A stretch of 64,000 nt of DNA from Garcia nutans (Eukaryota; Streptophyta; Magnoliopsida; Malpighiales; Euphorbiaceae), in the NCBI GenBank assembly GCA_947685225.1, contig CANTUV010000014.1, positions 2,914,001 to 2,978,000 of the forward strand, given 5' to 3'. Position numbers and translations under genes: made by a program. Under the pieces are notes generated by a model. The model saw only the letters and a list, made by a program, of their open reading frames with translations. It did not search any database and was not told the DNA's origin. Positions 50,398 through 61,444 of this stretch are shown here, piece after piece. How positions within the stretch are numbered: the stretch's first letter is position 1; each line of letters begins with the position of its first letter.

Positions 50398-50672
50398 CTC
50401 ATTTCGTCCTATTTTTATAGTTCATTATACTATTTTTGAATGTCTCAAATTATACTTTACTTACCATAAATAAAGTCATTATTTTACTATTATACCTCAT
50501 TTAATACATATTTTTTTTATAATAATTACAAATAGCATTAAAAATTATTTAAAAAATATATTATATTTAATGAGGGTATATTAAAAAATTAATTTTTAAC
50601 TAACTTAACTATATTTTATTAATATGTGTGTAAATAAATAATTATTGGACTATAAAAATGGGAAGGAGAGAG
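50398..50672. mobile_element. Stowaway-like (Tc1/mariner) MITE
   Basis: 275 bp. Left end CTCATTTCGTCCTATTTTTA then TAG; right end CTATAAAAATGGGAAGGAGA then GAG. These are Stowaway-type inverted termini (consensus CTCCCTCCGTCC...). TA lies immediately outside both ends (50396-50397 and 50673-50674). The interior is AT-rich and non-coding. Its right 175 bp is duplicated with flank at 50760-51000. Confidence 0.75.
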
Positions 50673-51000
50673 TATATAAGCGGTGCACTTAAATCAAATG
50701 GAATTGCAATTATTTTCATTATTATCATTTATCACACAATCATTTATCACTTAAATATGCATTTAATACATATTTTTTCACAATAATTACAAATAGCAAT
50801 AAAAATTATTTGAAAAATGCATTATATTTAATGAGGATATATTAGAAAAAAATTAATTTTTAATTAATTTAATTATACTTTATTAATATGTGTATAAATA
50901 TCTATTAGACTATAAAAATAGGACGGAGAGAGTTTATAAGTAGTGCACTTAAATCAAATGGAATTACAATTATTTTCATTATTATCATTTATCACACAAT
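50498..51000. repeat. Tandem direct duplication, ~243 bp, of MITE 3' part plus flank
   Basis: Copy 1 is 50498-50740 and copy 2 is 50760-51000, with a 19-bp spacer and a period of 262 bp. Both start CATTTAATACATATTTTTT, pass through the MITE right end, continue TGCACTTAAATCAAATGGAA, and end TTATCATTTATCACACAAT. The spacer CATTTATCACTTAAATATG is itself similar to the junction sequence. Confidence 0.85.
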
Positions 51001-53285
51001 GAGATATTATTAAATTGGATTTTTAACCTAAAATATGTGATACATAGATTTTATTTGTCATTTATTATTGGAGGCACATATTTCTCCACCTTGCAAAACT
51101 ATTTTTATAAAATTAAATAACGGGCGTGGCTATTCCTAGTTCCTACTCTTTCAAGTTTTTGATACTTTTATTATTTCTTTAGAGTATATAAATTGTAATT
51201 TTAATTATCATTATTTTTTTTAGAATATCAATTATAATCCTTTATATTATAAATGAAATTTAATTATATTTTTGGAATATACTAAGTATATAAAAAATAT
51301 TACTTCCACCTTATATTTAAGTTTTGCCTATTTTTATAGATAAATTTTTTAAAATAATACAAGTCATTTGTAAAATTAAAATAAATCTTCATAGAATAAA
51401 TTTAAAATTAATGATTAGGTTTAAATTTAAATAATAATTTATTTTTATATACTTTACAATATATTTTTAGAATTATTTTAATTTATATATATTTCTTTTG
51501 TTTAAGAATTTATCTTTTTAATATCTATAACATTACAAAAGAAAACCTTTACCGTAAAAATAATATTTTTGATAAAATAATTAGATAAAAATAATGTGTT
51601 TCCTTGTAATAATGAAATTAATTTTTTATAATATAATTAAAGTATAAAATCATTATAAGAATAATATAATAAAAAATTAAAAATGTATAAAAAATATTTA
51701 AAATTTTAATAACAAAAAAATTAAGTAAAAATTTAATATTACAATATGTGATAAATTATTTGAAATTTTTTTTGAATGACTTGCGAGACAAGTGAATAAT
51801 TTTTTTTTTATTAATTGAACATATGATATGTTCTTTTAAATTTTTAAAAGATTATAAAATAAATTTATAAATTTTTGAATCACAGTCACATAAATCATAG
51901 AAATTATATTTTTATTTAAAAAAACAAATAATTGAAAGTAAAAAAGTCAAACTATATTTGTAATACAAATAAAATTAATATTTTTAAGAAAAAATAATTA
52001 CAATTAATTTGTAATTGAATATTAAATGTTCTAAATTAAATAAATAATGAGAATTTGAGAATAATTGGAAAGAATAAACAAATTAATGTAGTCATTTAAC
52101 AAACTTTTTAACAAACTATACGCATAGACACATATAATTAAACACACACAAACATGAGAGACCAAATTAATTAAGGACTTAAAACATGCATTCACTTTAA
52201 GACTTGAATATATTATATTAGTATGGGAGTGTGGGAGCACTACATCATATAATATTTATATATATATAATATCTATTCTTTTATATGTATATATATATAT
52301 ATATAGATTATATGATGAAAAAGCAGTGCACTATAGTCTATACATCACTCTAACAAGAACAGAAAAAGGCTTTTTTTCTTTTTTTTTCTTCTATACAAAA
52401 TAAAAAAAGAAAAAGAAAAGAAATTCAAGATTATAGCATATACCAACTTTCCAATAAGTTAAAATGTTTAAAGAGGACAATAAAAAAGGGCCATCCCCAA
52501 ACACTTCAGTATCAAAAGGAAAAAGAAAAAAAAAACTAGTGCATGCCCAAATATTCTCCAACACCTACCCAAAAACTAAAATATGTAAATTCCAAAAGAA
52601 CCGGTAAGATCCATATATATAAATCTATATATTATTATATATTATATATAAATATATATGTATATTACTTGTAAATGTAATATAAATGAAACCAAGAGAG
52701 AGAATTGGAGATAGAAAGAGATGGAGTGTGTTCCAAGACACAATCATTACATGGTCTTGGAGAAACAGAAAAAATTAAGGGTGGCGTGGAAATAGCCAGT
52801 ACATATAGAAAAGCGTGGGGGGGGGGGGGGGGAAGTACATTCAATTAGTTTAATTTAGTAATTAACAATTAATTACTACAAAATTTACCTAATAAAATTA
52901 AAAATAAAGAGTTTTAATTTTATGCATATATATATGTGTATATAGATAGATAGGTAAGCTAAGCTAAGGCTTTTATCATGATGATACTATCAGCCTTTTC
53001 GGTCTTTGGTCGGTCGACAATCTGTGTGTTGTGTGTTCACTATGTTTGTTTTTGTGTTTCCTATCTCCACCATTCTCTCTTTCTATGTGTAATTATACAG
53101 TTTCAACCAATCACAACCCAACAAAATAATCAATAAACCCAATTTTTTTAAAAAAAGTAAAAATATTAATATTAATTTAAAAAAAAAAAAAGATATATCC
53201 ACCCCCACTTCTGATAGGTACAGGAATGGATGGAGAATGCCGTAAGAAGAAAGGAAAGGAGACTACTGCTTACAGAGACCCTTTC
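51001..53285. other. AT-rich intergenic DNA upstream of the bHLH gene
   Basis: No gene seen. 51300-51350 starts like another worn Stowaway-type end (TTACTTCCACCTTATATTTA) but no partner was found. A G-run of 16 lies at 52817-52832. The last kilobase is less AT-rich, with GA/CT patches, and probably holds the promoter of the bHLH gene. Confidence 0.45.
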
Positions 53286-53290
53286 TCTCT

Positions 53291-53300
53291 TTATAAATAT
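53291..53300 (+). promoter_or_regulatory. Candidate TATA box (distal) of the bHLH gene
   Basis: TATAAATATA in a CT/GA-rich context about 620 bp before the start codon. It would imply a ~590-nt leader with several uORFs. A second candidate, TTATATATC at about 53730, would give a ~155-nt leader. The sequence alone does not decide which is used. Confidence 0.35.
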
Positions 53301-53828
53301 AGGGGATTTGATGAGATGAGTAGTGGTGGTGGAGTTGGTGGTGGGAGAGAGAGCAGATGAGCACAAAAGTATGAGCAAAAAACAACAAAAACGAAACCAA
53401 AAAGATACAACAAAACGCCAAAGAAAAAGAAAGCATATAGTTGCAAGTATAACATAAAAAAAGGGTATTAGTGAATCACCCACAAAGCCTGTGGCAGAAA
53501 TCAAAAACCCACCCTTACCCATTTTGAAAGGGATGGCCATCTCTCCTAGCAACCCAACCAGAGAGTGAGACACAAATTTAGATTTCATTAATTTTACACA
53601 CTAAGTCCAACTCTTTTCTTTCTTTCTTGCTTTGGCTTTTCCTTTTTTCCTTTGTTTTTTTACCACTTCCACTTAATATCCACAACAAGAGATAGAGTAT
53701 AGAGCACTGAAAAGTCCATCCATCTTAATCTTATATATCAAAATAATCTCTGTCTCTTCATTCTTATATTATTATTATTATTCCCTTTTCAATTTTTTTC
53801 TATTAAAAGTATATATTTCTTGAATTTC

Positions 53829-53855
53829 ATGTCAAGAATTCAAATCTTGATATGA
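53829..53855 (+). other. Upstream ORF 1 of the bHLH gene (8 codons)
   Basis: ATG at 53829, TGA at 53853-53855, encoding MSRIQILI. Its stop overlaps the start of the next uORF as ATGA. Only relevant if transcription starts upstream of 53829. Confidence 0.45.
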
Positions 53856-53902
53856 AAATACCATCAGCACTTCAGAGAATTTTCTTTCTTTTTTGTTCAT
53901 AG
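53852..53902 (+). other. Upstream ORF 2 of the bHLH gene (16 codons)
   Basis: ATG at 53852, TAG at 53900-53902, encoding MKIPSALQRIFFLFCS. It ends 14 nt before the main start codon, with a GA repeat in between. Confidence 0.45.
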
Positions 53903-53916
53903 AGAGAGAGAGAGAG

Positions 53917-55817
53917 ATGTGCGGACTGAAAGAAGAAAATCATCATCGTCATCAAGGAGAGTGTTCTCGAACTATCCATAACTTTCAAGATTATCAAGAA
54001 CAGCTATTTCTTCAACAAATGCAACACCAAAACAATAATAATGGCATCTATGGAGGAGGTGGAGGAGGAGGAGGTAGAGGATCTGGATTCATTTTCCCTG
54101 AGGTTTCACCAATCTTACCATGGCCTCTTCCTCCAGTTCACTCTTTTAACCCTGCCCATCACTTCAATCGTCCAAACCCAGTTCGCGATCATCATCACCA
54201 TGACCCATTTCTTATCCCTCCTCCAGTTCCCGTACCATCATCTTATGGAAGTTTATTCAATAGAAGATCAGCTCCTGCTTTACAGTTTGCATATGATGGT
54301 TCACCAAATGATCATCTTCGAATTATATCTGAATCTCTTGGACCGGTTGTTCCACCCGGTTCAGCTCCTTTTGGCTTACAAGCGGAACTGGGCAAGATGA
54401 CTGCTCAAGAAATCATGGATGCTAAGGCTCTTGCTGCTTCAAAGAGTCATAGTGAAGCTGAGAGAAGAAGAAGAGAAAGAATCAACAACCATCTTGCTAA
54501 GCTACGCAGCCTATTACCCAGTACAACCAAAGTAAGTTTTATCATATCCGATCTGATCCGATCCAACAAAATAATACCCAATTCAACTCATCAAACTCGG
54601 TCTTAATTCCAATATTATTTGGAGTCAGTTTAACATACCCTTTAGCAATATAAGGAAGGGACGAGTGGCATTCTCATTTTGTTTTGAAACTTTTGATTTT
54701 TGAGCTTTTGAATACTATTGTTCTTTCATCTTCCACTTTTCTTTTGGGTTTATTCTTCAATTATCTAGAGGGGACTTGCGGTAGTTCCGAGGAGGAGAGA
54801 ACAAAACCAAAAGGAGAGGTAGCGTTAATGTCGCTCTTTTGATATGATAAAGTGGAACCAAAGATCAGTTGAAAAGCTTCCATGGAAATTTCTTGCCGGA
54901 TATATATATATCAGTCAAACTAATTAGAGAGAATGAAAAAAATATATTAATATAATATATATGTACATAACCAGACAAAACTAGCATTATTGTCAGCCAA
55001 ATATTGCCATGCCCTAATAATCCTTCCCCTTTATAACCATTATTATTAACAACCTCTATAATTAATTTCCATGCCTGAATCTTCTGACTAGACTAATAAA
55101 ATTCTTCTTTTTCATATATCAAAACATTAATTAATCTTTTCACTCACTGACGTTGAAATCATTTTTAAATTATAAGCCTGAATTTAAACCCTTGATAATA
55201 TCAATTTCTTGTGTAGGTTTAAACTCGAAACTCATTTCAGTATTTTTAAGAGAAAGCTCATTCTCTCTGGGTTCTTTACTTGTTTTTCTCGGCTTCTTGG
55301 TTGCATGATATTGATTTTGTGATTTTTGTAGACGGACAAAGCTTCATTGCTGGCAGAAGTAATCCAACATGTGAAAGAGCTAAAACGACAGACATCATTA
55401 ATAGCAGAAACAAGTCCAGTCCCAACAGAAATGGATGAATTAACAGTGGATACATCAGATGAAGATGGAAAATTTGTGATAAAAGCATCACTTTGCTGTG
55501 AAGACAGGTCAGATCTGTTACCTGACTTAATAAAGACCTTGAAAGCCTTAAAATTAAGAACATTAAAAGCTGAGATTACAACCCTTGGTGGTCGTGTCAA
55601 GAATGTTCTCTTCATTACTGGAGAAGATCAAGATTCTTCTGCTTCAACTAACAGTAACACCAATCACGACCAACAATATTCTATAACATCAATCCAAGAA
55701 GCTTTGAAAGCTGTAATGGAAAAGAGTGGTGCTGATGAGTCATCTTCAGGAAGTGTTAAGAGACAAAGATCCAATAATATCAATATTCTTGAACAACAAC
55801 AAAACAGGTCTTTATAA
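53917..55817 (+). CDS. bHLH transcription factor, bHLH30 / TMO5-LIKE1 type
   Basis: Two exons: 53917-54531 (205 codons) and 55332-55817 (161 codons plus TAA), 366 residues in all. The 800-bp intron is phase 0, with donor AAAGTAAGT and acceptor TTTTGTAGAC. It splits the bHLH domain in the loop, after LPSTTK and before TDKASLL. Start: ATG 53917 gives MCGLKEE, matching the N-terminus of the family; an upstream in-frame reading has no ATG. Features: a Gln/Asn-rich segment, 8 glycines (46-53), a His run, then LGKMTAQEIMDAKALAASK (158-176). The basic region holds H178, E182 and R186 (E/G-box contacts), and helix 2 runs about 207-223. A C-terminal ACT-like domain spans about 251-305 (KFVIKASLCCEDRSDLLPDL). 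The closest relatives I recall are Arabidopsis bHLH30 (TMO5-LIKE1) and TMO5, nuclear factors that pair with LHW in vascular development. Orthology is inferred, not tested. Confidence 0.93.
54532..55331 (+). other. Intron of the bHLH gene (800 bp)
   Basis: GT-AG intron with a pyrimidine-rich 3' end (TTTTGTGATTTTTGTAG). No transposon inside. The translated open frame that runs past the donor to 54606 is read-through, not coding. Confidence 0.9.
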
Positions 55818-56504
55818 ATCTAATCTTCCATTCTGTTAATTTCTTGGGTATTCTTATTTTCTTTTCTATTTTTCACTTTTGGAATGTGGGGTGTTCTTTT
55901 TTTCTTTTTATTAACCTGAGTTTCTCGACTAAGGTTCAAACTCGCAATATTTCAGTGTGTCAATTTGGATGTGTTATTGTGTATGTTTCTTTGGGTCAGT
56001 GAATCACAGAAAGGCAATGATGGTGTGTAGAGAGATTTATTTTGGTTATTGGTAATATATAACTTGGTGGGGGATCACTTTTCCCATATTTGATATATAA
56101 GTTAGAGTCTGAATCGAATCAGAGATTGATGGAGAGCAAAATATATAAATATTATTACAAGTTCGAAATAGAAAATTTCTAAGTTAGGTTTTGAAATATA
56201 AGGTTTGTGATCCTACGAAAAAGATTTTTCCCATGAAAAAATTTTATTCTGAGTGAGTTTGTGTTTTGTTTGTATAGTAAACTGAGTGTGTTTTTATCGT
56301 CAGATAGGTTGAATTTATGGGATCAGCAATAAGAATGGTGACGATGTTGTTCTCGTCATGTGCTTTTACGTCCCGACCACCTTCTTCTTCTCATTATTAT
56401 CAGTACAATGCTGCCATCATCTTCTATTCTCTTCTCCATCTGATCCCTTCATCTAGTTTAGAAGAAAAAAAAAACTAATGAGCTCTGGATGAGTAATATT
56501 AGAG

Positions 56505-56540
<36 letters not shown>

Positions 56541-56700
56541 TATTAAATACTAATCTGAACCTTGATAAAAAATTAAAAATAAATAAATAAATAACAATGA
56601 GACTGATGATCGTATTAAGGGAATGTTCATGTACATAATTTTGTGTTTTGATTTTTTTCCCCTCTTTTTTTTAATTTTCTTTTTTCTTCTTTAAAAAAAA
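55818..56700 (+). other. Probable 3' UTR and downstream region of the bHLH gene
   Basis: Less AT-rich than the surroundings up to about 56460. A (TTA)n microsatellite lies at 56507-56538, followed by AAATAAATAAATAAATAAC. The polyadenylation site cannot be placed from sequence alone. Confidence 0.4.
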
Positions 56701-59610
56701 TGTTTCTAACTGCTCAGTGCATTTTCTTGAATGATTAAACTATATATAAATATATATATATAATATAATATAATATATTCTTAACTTAATTCTTAATAAC
56801 TATCTTGATTATCCAATGGATTTACTCTTAATTTTCATTTTATTAACTAACAGACTTATAATTATTCTCCCTTCTCTTTTAATGAATGATGTTGGCCAGA
56901 ATGGAGAAATTAATAAGAAAAGTAATAACCAGCTGTTTTTTATTAGTTTCTCCAGATTTTAATTTCAGTAACAGACAATTTAAAAAAATTAATATAATAA
57001 CAATATTTATTTGAAAGACAAAAAAAAAAAACATAAGAAAGAGAAGCTTGCTTCAATGCATGTTTTCTATATAAATATGCCCATAAAAGCATTGTAGATA
57101 AATATTAATTAGTAGTTAATGATGAATTTTATAACTAAAATATATTACACAAAATAGCTGTAGAATTATTAGTTATAGTATTGATGATAATATATAAAAG
57201 GAAGTAAAGTGAAAACTGATCGTAAATGATAATTATGATGCAAGAACATGAGATTAAAGTACGCATGCAAAATCTCACATTCCAAAGACATTATAAAAAT
57301 AAACTATATTATAGGAGTATACAGTATAAACATTACTCTCTGTACAGATATTATTGTGAAATCCAAGTATTATTCTTCATTCTTCATTCTTTCTATCTGT
57401 TTTCCTTAGTTTCTTCATATATAATATATTATATAATAACAAATTAAGGGTAAACTAATTAACTAATTAAAATTAATTCATATTCATATTGTATGTACCC
57501 ATCTAGTTTAGAATTAATTATAGATCAAGCTATACATGTAGGAAGATAAAATATTCATATACATGTTCTTGTACACATGCTATATTCTAAATCAGTCTGC
57601 TTATCATCATCTAAATTATAATATTTGAACTTTCGAAAAGTATCATTATTTAAAGTACAATGTTTAACTAATAATCAAATAACAGAATAATTGAGATTTA
57701 CGAAGTAAATCAAGAATTTTAATTGCGATAATTAAGAATTTTTAAATTACAAACTTAATAGCGATAATGTGCATAATACGTACCTCATTTTATACAGTAG
57801 TCATTGAGAGGATTTTAATTAAATATATTCAGTGTATATTCAATATGCCTCACAAGTCACAACTACGTACAAGTCATTTTCTATATATAATTTTTATCTG
57901 TATATGCATTACAATACACTTAATAATTTTTATGATTACAATGAACTAAATAATTTCTCATAAGCAAAGATTATTCTGTGTAGTACATTTCCATGTGGAT
58001 TTCTTATACAGTTATAATAAAGGATTTTAAACTGTAAGAATTTATTTTATTTTATTTTATTTTATCATTTTTAAGTTCTGCATCAAATTGTATGATCTTG
58101 TAACATCTCTTTTTATGGACTATAAATGATAGATTATATTTTATTTTAACAGGTATAGTACATTTTAAATACATATTTGAGGTTAGTTATATATATATAG
58201 TGGCATTTGTTAAAGATTCAAATGACTAATGTATGTTATATATCAAACCTAAAATTGTGCAATGGTTGATATGAAATATTTTTATTATTTTAATATTTCC
58301 ATATAAAATGTGTGTGCAAAAATGAATAGATTTAATTACACATGCAATTAACAAATTCAAATTTAATTAATTTTCCACTTGAATCGGTTCTGTAATGAAA
58401 TTACAATATTTTAAATTGGGTCGATTATGAAAGTATAAATTTTTAAAATTGATAAATTGTATGAAATTATCAAAATTAAAAGTAGTGATAGAATCATAAA
58501 AATCAATAAATTTAAGCATTGTTTTAAATTTTAAAATATAAGTCATTCGGGTACCTTTACAAATTTAGATTTTTTTTAATTTTTCACATATAAATTCCTG
58601 CTCATCAAAACTTAAATAAATTAAATATCTTATAATAATTAAGTTTATGGTTTCATTTACATGTTATTTTTATTGATGAAATATATTTATTATATAGACG
58701 TTATATTGTGGACTAAAGACTAAGCATAATAATAAATGTATAGATATATTTGAATAGACAATATAATTATTTGAACTTAATATTAAGTTAGATTTAGATT
58801 TAATGTAAAGTTATGTTCTTTAATTTTTTTTTTCAACTTAAAATATGAGCATATCCAAATTCCCTACTTTCATTTTAGGAAAAAAATAAATGATTGAGAA
58901 ACTAATCGCAAATTTACATATTTGGTGAGAATTGCTTATTACAGTTTAACTACTTGGCCTTTATTTTATTATATTTATTTTTTTGAGGGAACTACTTGGC
59001 GTATGATAATTTATAATAAAGATGAAATGGGCATGAGCACATCTGACAAATACACCACTAAAAATGGACTTTCAAGTGCTCTAAGTTAGGTAACTTGACC
59101 TTGTTGATCATTCGATTACGCCTATTAATTAATTTTTCAATTTTTGATTATTTACTTATACCCTATAAAGAGCCAAAAGATTAACTTATTTTTTTTGTAT
59201 AAAAATATTTAAAAAAGTTAAAATACTTTTAAACAACCTACTCTCTCATTAATTTAAAATTTCAATTAAAAAAATATTTACTTTCAATATGCAACAATTG
59301 ATATATCAAAAATATATATTTACTGTAAAACTACATTATATATATAAAGTATATTTTCGATTAAGTTTGAAAAGAAATAATATTAAAATAAGAAAATATA
59401 AAAATAAAATTTAAATTTTAAAATATAGAGTATTTTAAATTAATTTTTTTAAAAGTAATATTGAAATATAAAAATAAAAATAAAAAATATTTTAAAAGCA
59501 CTATAATATTAAAAAGCAAACAGAAAAAGGTTATAATTTCTCTTTATTTGATTAGCCATTCAGGTCGCAGGAAGAAATACAAGATTTGGAAAAAATAGAA
59601 TATTTAATTG
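56701..59610. other. AT-rich intergenic DNA
   Basis: No gene, RNA or assignable repeat found on either strand. Short open frames at 57226-57447 and 57767-57949 have no domain. Confidence 0.5.
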
Positions 59611-59684
59611 GCCATGATGCACGTTTCGAACCTGCGATCTTCTCTTTATTAGCACGACGATCTAACCAACTGAGCAAAACGGCA
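59611..59684 (-). pseudogene. tRNA-Ile (AAU) pseudogene
   Basis: On the minus strand, GCTCAGTTGGTTAGATC (D arm), TCGTGCTAATAAAGAGA (anticodon arm, loop CTAATAA, anticodon AAT) and GCAGGTTCGAAACGTGC (T arm) follow nuclear plant tRNA-Ile(AAU) almost base for base, with a total of 74 nt. But stems are broken. The D stem has GCTC against GATC. The anticodon stem has two mismatches. The T stem has GCAGG against CGTGC. The acceptor ends (TGCCGTT and ATCATGG) do not pair. It is most likely a decayed gene copy or a tRNA-derived mobile element head. Another reading, a functional tRNA, is unlikely. Confidence 0.75.
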
Positions 59685-60501
59685 ACTTATTTTTTCTTTT
59701 AAAATTTTTTACTTTTTTAATAATATCAATGAGAAATCTATATTTTGATTTCAACTTTTCATATAGTTTTTATATCAGCCCATATTAATTTCAAGCTTAT
59801 AATTCAAACACGAACATTTAATTTTCGATCGCAACCTGAGATATAACTTCAAGTAAATGCATATTAATTTAGATAATAAACCAAAAATACTCTCCCTGCC
59901 CAATGCTTAATTTAAGAAAAAACATTTAACTTTTTTTTAGATCATAAATCATAATATAATTGAATATATCTATAGTAGGCACAATTTGAATGATAGCACC
60001 TAACATTGTTTCCCATTGTACCATTTATTTATGTTCTTATTATGTCCTAAATGTGAATCATCTAATGTTATAAAATTTCTCCAATAAGATAAAATTGTAT
60101 TAAAATCGAATGTGATTACAAATCTAATCCAATGAAATTGAATTTTTGTAAAATTAAAGTTAAACATTTTACTTTTTTTTAAAAATTACAATAATTAAAT
60201 TGTATAAATAATTTTATTTTAAATATGAGAATTGATGAAATTAATTTTATTGCCCAACTTCTGGCTATCCGTTTAGGTAAGTGTGATATCTTTGAGCCCT
60301 TTATATTTTTTTTAGATGAAGTAGTGTTGGGCCTTGAAGTAGGTTTGCCCACGTAAATTGAAAAATTAACAGCTATTTGTCTAAACTTAAACGAATTAGA
60401 GAAAATTAGATGGCATATTATTTTTTATTATTTTTAAATATTTTATCATTTTTAAGATATTTTACATATATATATATATAACTATATATTCATCCTAAGG
60501 C
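59685..60501. other. AT-rich intergenic DNA
   Basis: Nothing assigned. At 59887, ACTCTCCCTGCCCAATGCTT resembles one end of a Stowaway-type MITE; no second end was found. Confidence 0.45.
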
Positions 60502-61444
60502 AGATAAATTGCAACAAGTTTTTTTTTTAAGACGATCACATAACTATTATAAAAAATATTTTTTATTATAGAAATATTAAAAAAATTAAATATATTTATA
60601 TTTTCATAAAAAATTTGTATAAAATTTTAAAAATAGCTCATACCTCAATAAGATAATTTTTTTAAAAACATATTTTCTAGCTATAATTAATACGTTACTT
60701 TAATTTTTTTTAAACATTAATACTAAAAAAATATTCTAATAAAATAATAAAAATTAATATTTAAATTATTTTTCATCATATAAAAATCATAATTTTTTAT
60801 AAAAAAAATTTAATTTTAATTATAGAAAATAAAAAACACTCAAAAAAGTAAAAACTAAAATAAGACATATAAAAATAAATTAATAAAAATAGTAAATTAT
60901 TTTTAAATAAAATTTAAATATTATACAGATAAATAAAAAAATATACATAATTTTATTATGTACATATGTTATAGATGTATTGTAGATGGATTATATATGT
61001 TGTATGTATGTTATATTGTTGTTATTTAAGTATATATTTTATGTTAAAATTATTGAATATTGTGTGAATATTATATAAATATTATGTGGATATTTTAAAA
61101 ATAAAAAATTAATTAATTAATTAATTAAATATTAAAAATATTATGTAGATGTGTTATAAATTTTTTATTTATATATTATTAATGTGTTGTAGATGTAGTT
61201 TATATTGTTGAGTGTATATTTTTGTATATATTATATATATGTTATGTGTATATTTATTTTTTGTATATATTAAAAATATGACATAAAAAATTTTAAAATA
61301 AAAATTTAAATAAAGTAAAATATAAAAAATAAAAATTACAAAAAAAAATTTTAAAAAAAAGAGCGCCGTTACATAAAAGTAAAAAAAAAAAATGGTGATA
61401 CCATGTTTTTGAAGACGGAAAAATTTTTTTCCGTGCAATTATCT
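60502..61444. repeat. AT-rich dispersed repeat, second family (copy 2)
   Basis: Matches 5221-6091 in the same orientation (see that entry for shared blocks). Ends AGATAAATTGCAACAAG on the left and CCGTGCAATTATCTC on the right are imperfect inverted repeats of about 14 bp (GAGATAATTGCAC against AGATAAATTGCAAC). The inner GACGATCAC near the left and GAAGACGGAAAAA near the right are the only GC-containing spots. Non-coding. Minus-strand open frames here are Phe/Tyr/Ile chains without meaning. Confidence 0.6.

Noticed and set aside
53172..53588. 138-codon minus-strand open frame upstream of the bHLH gene
   Set aside because: Low-complexity Phe/Leu/Ser-rich translation over the promoter/leader; no domain, and it lies antisense to the CT/GA-rich leader.
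54041..54400. 119-codon open frame inside exon 1 of the bHLH gene
   Set aside because: Alternative-frame shadow of the bHLH coding sequence.
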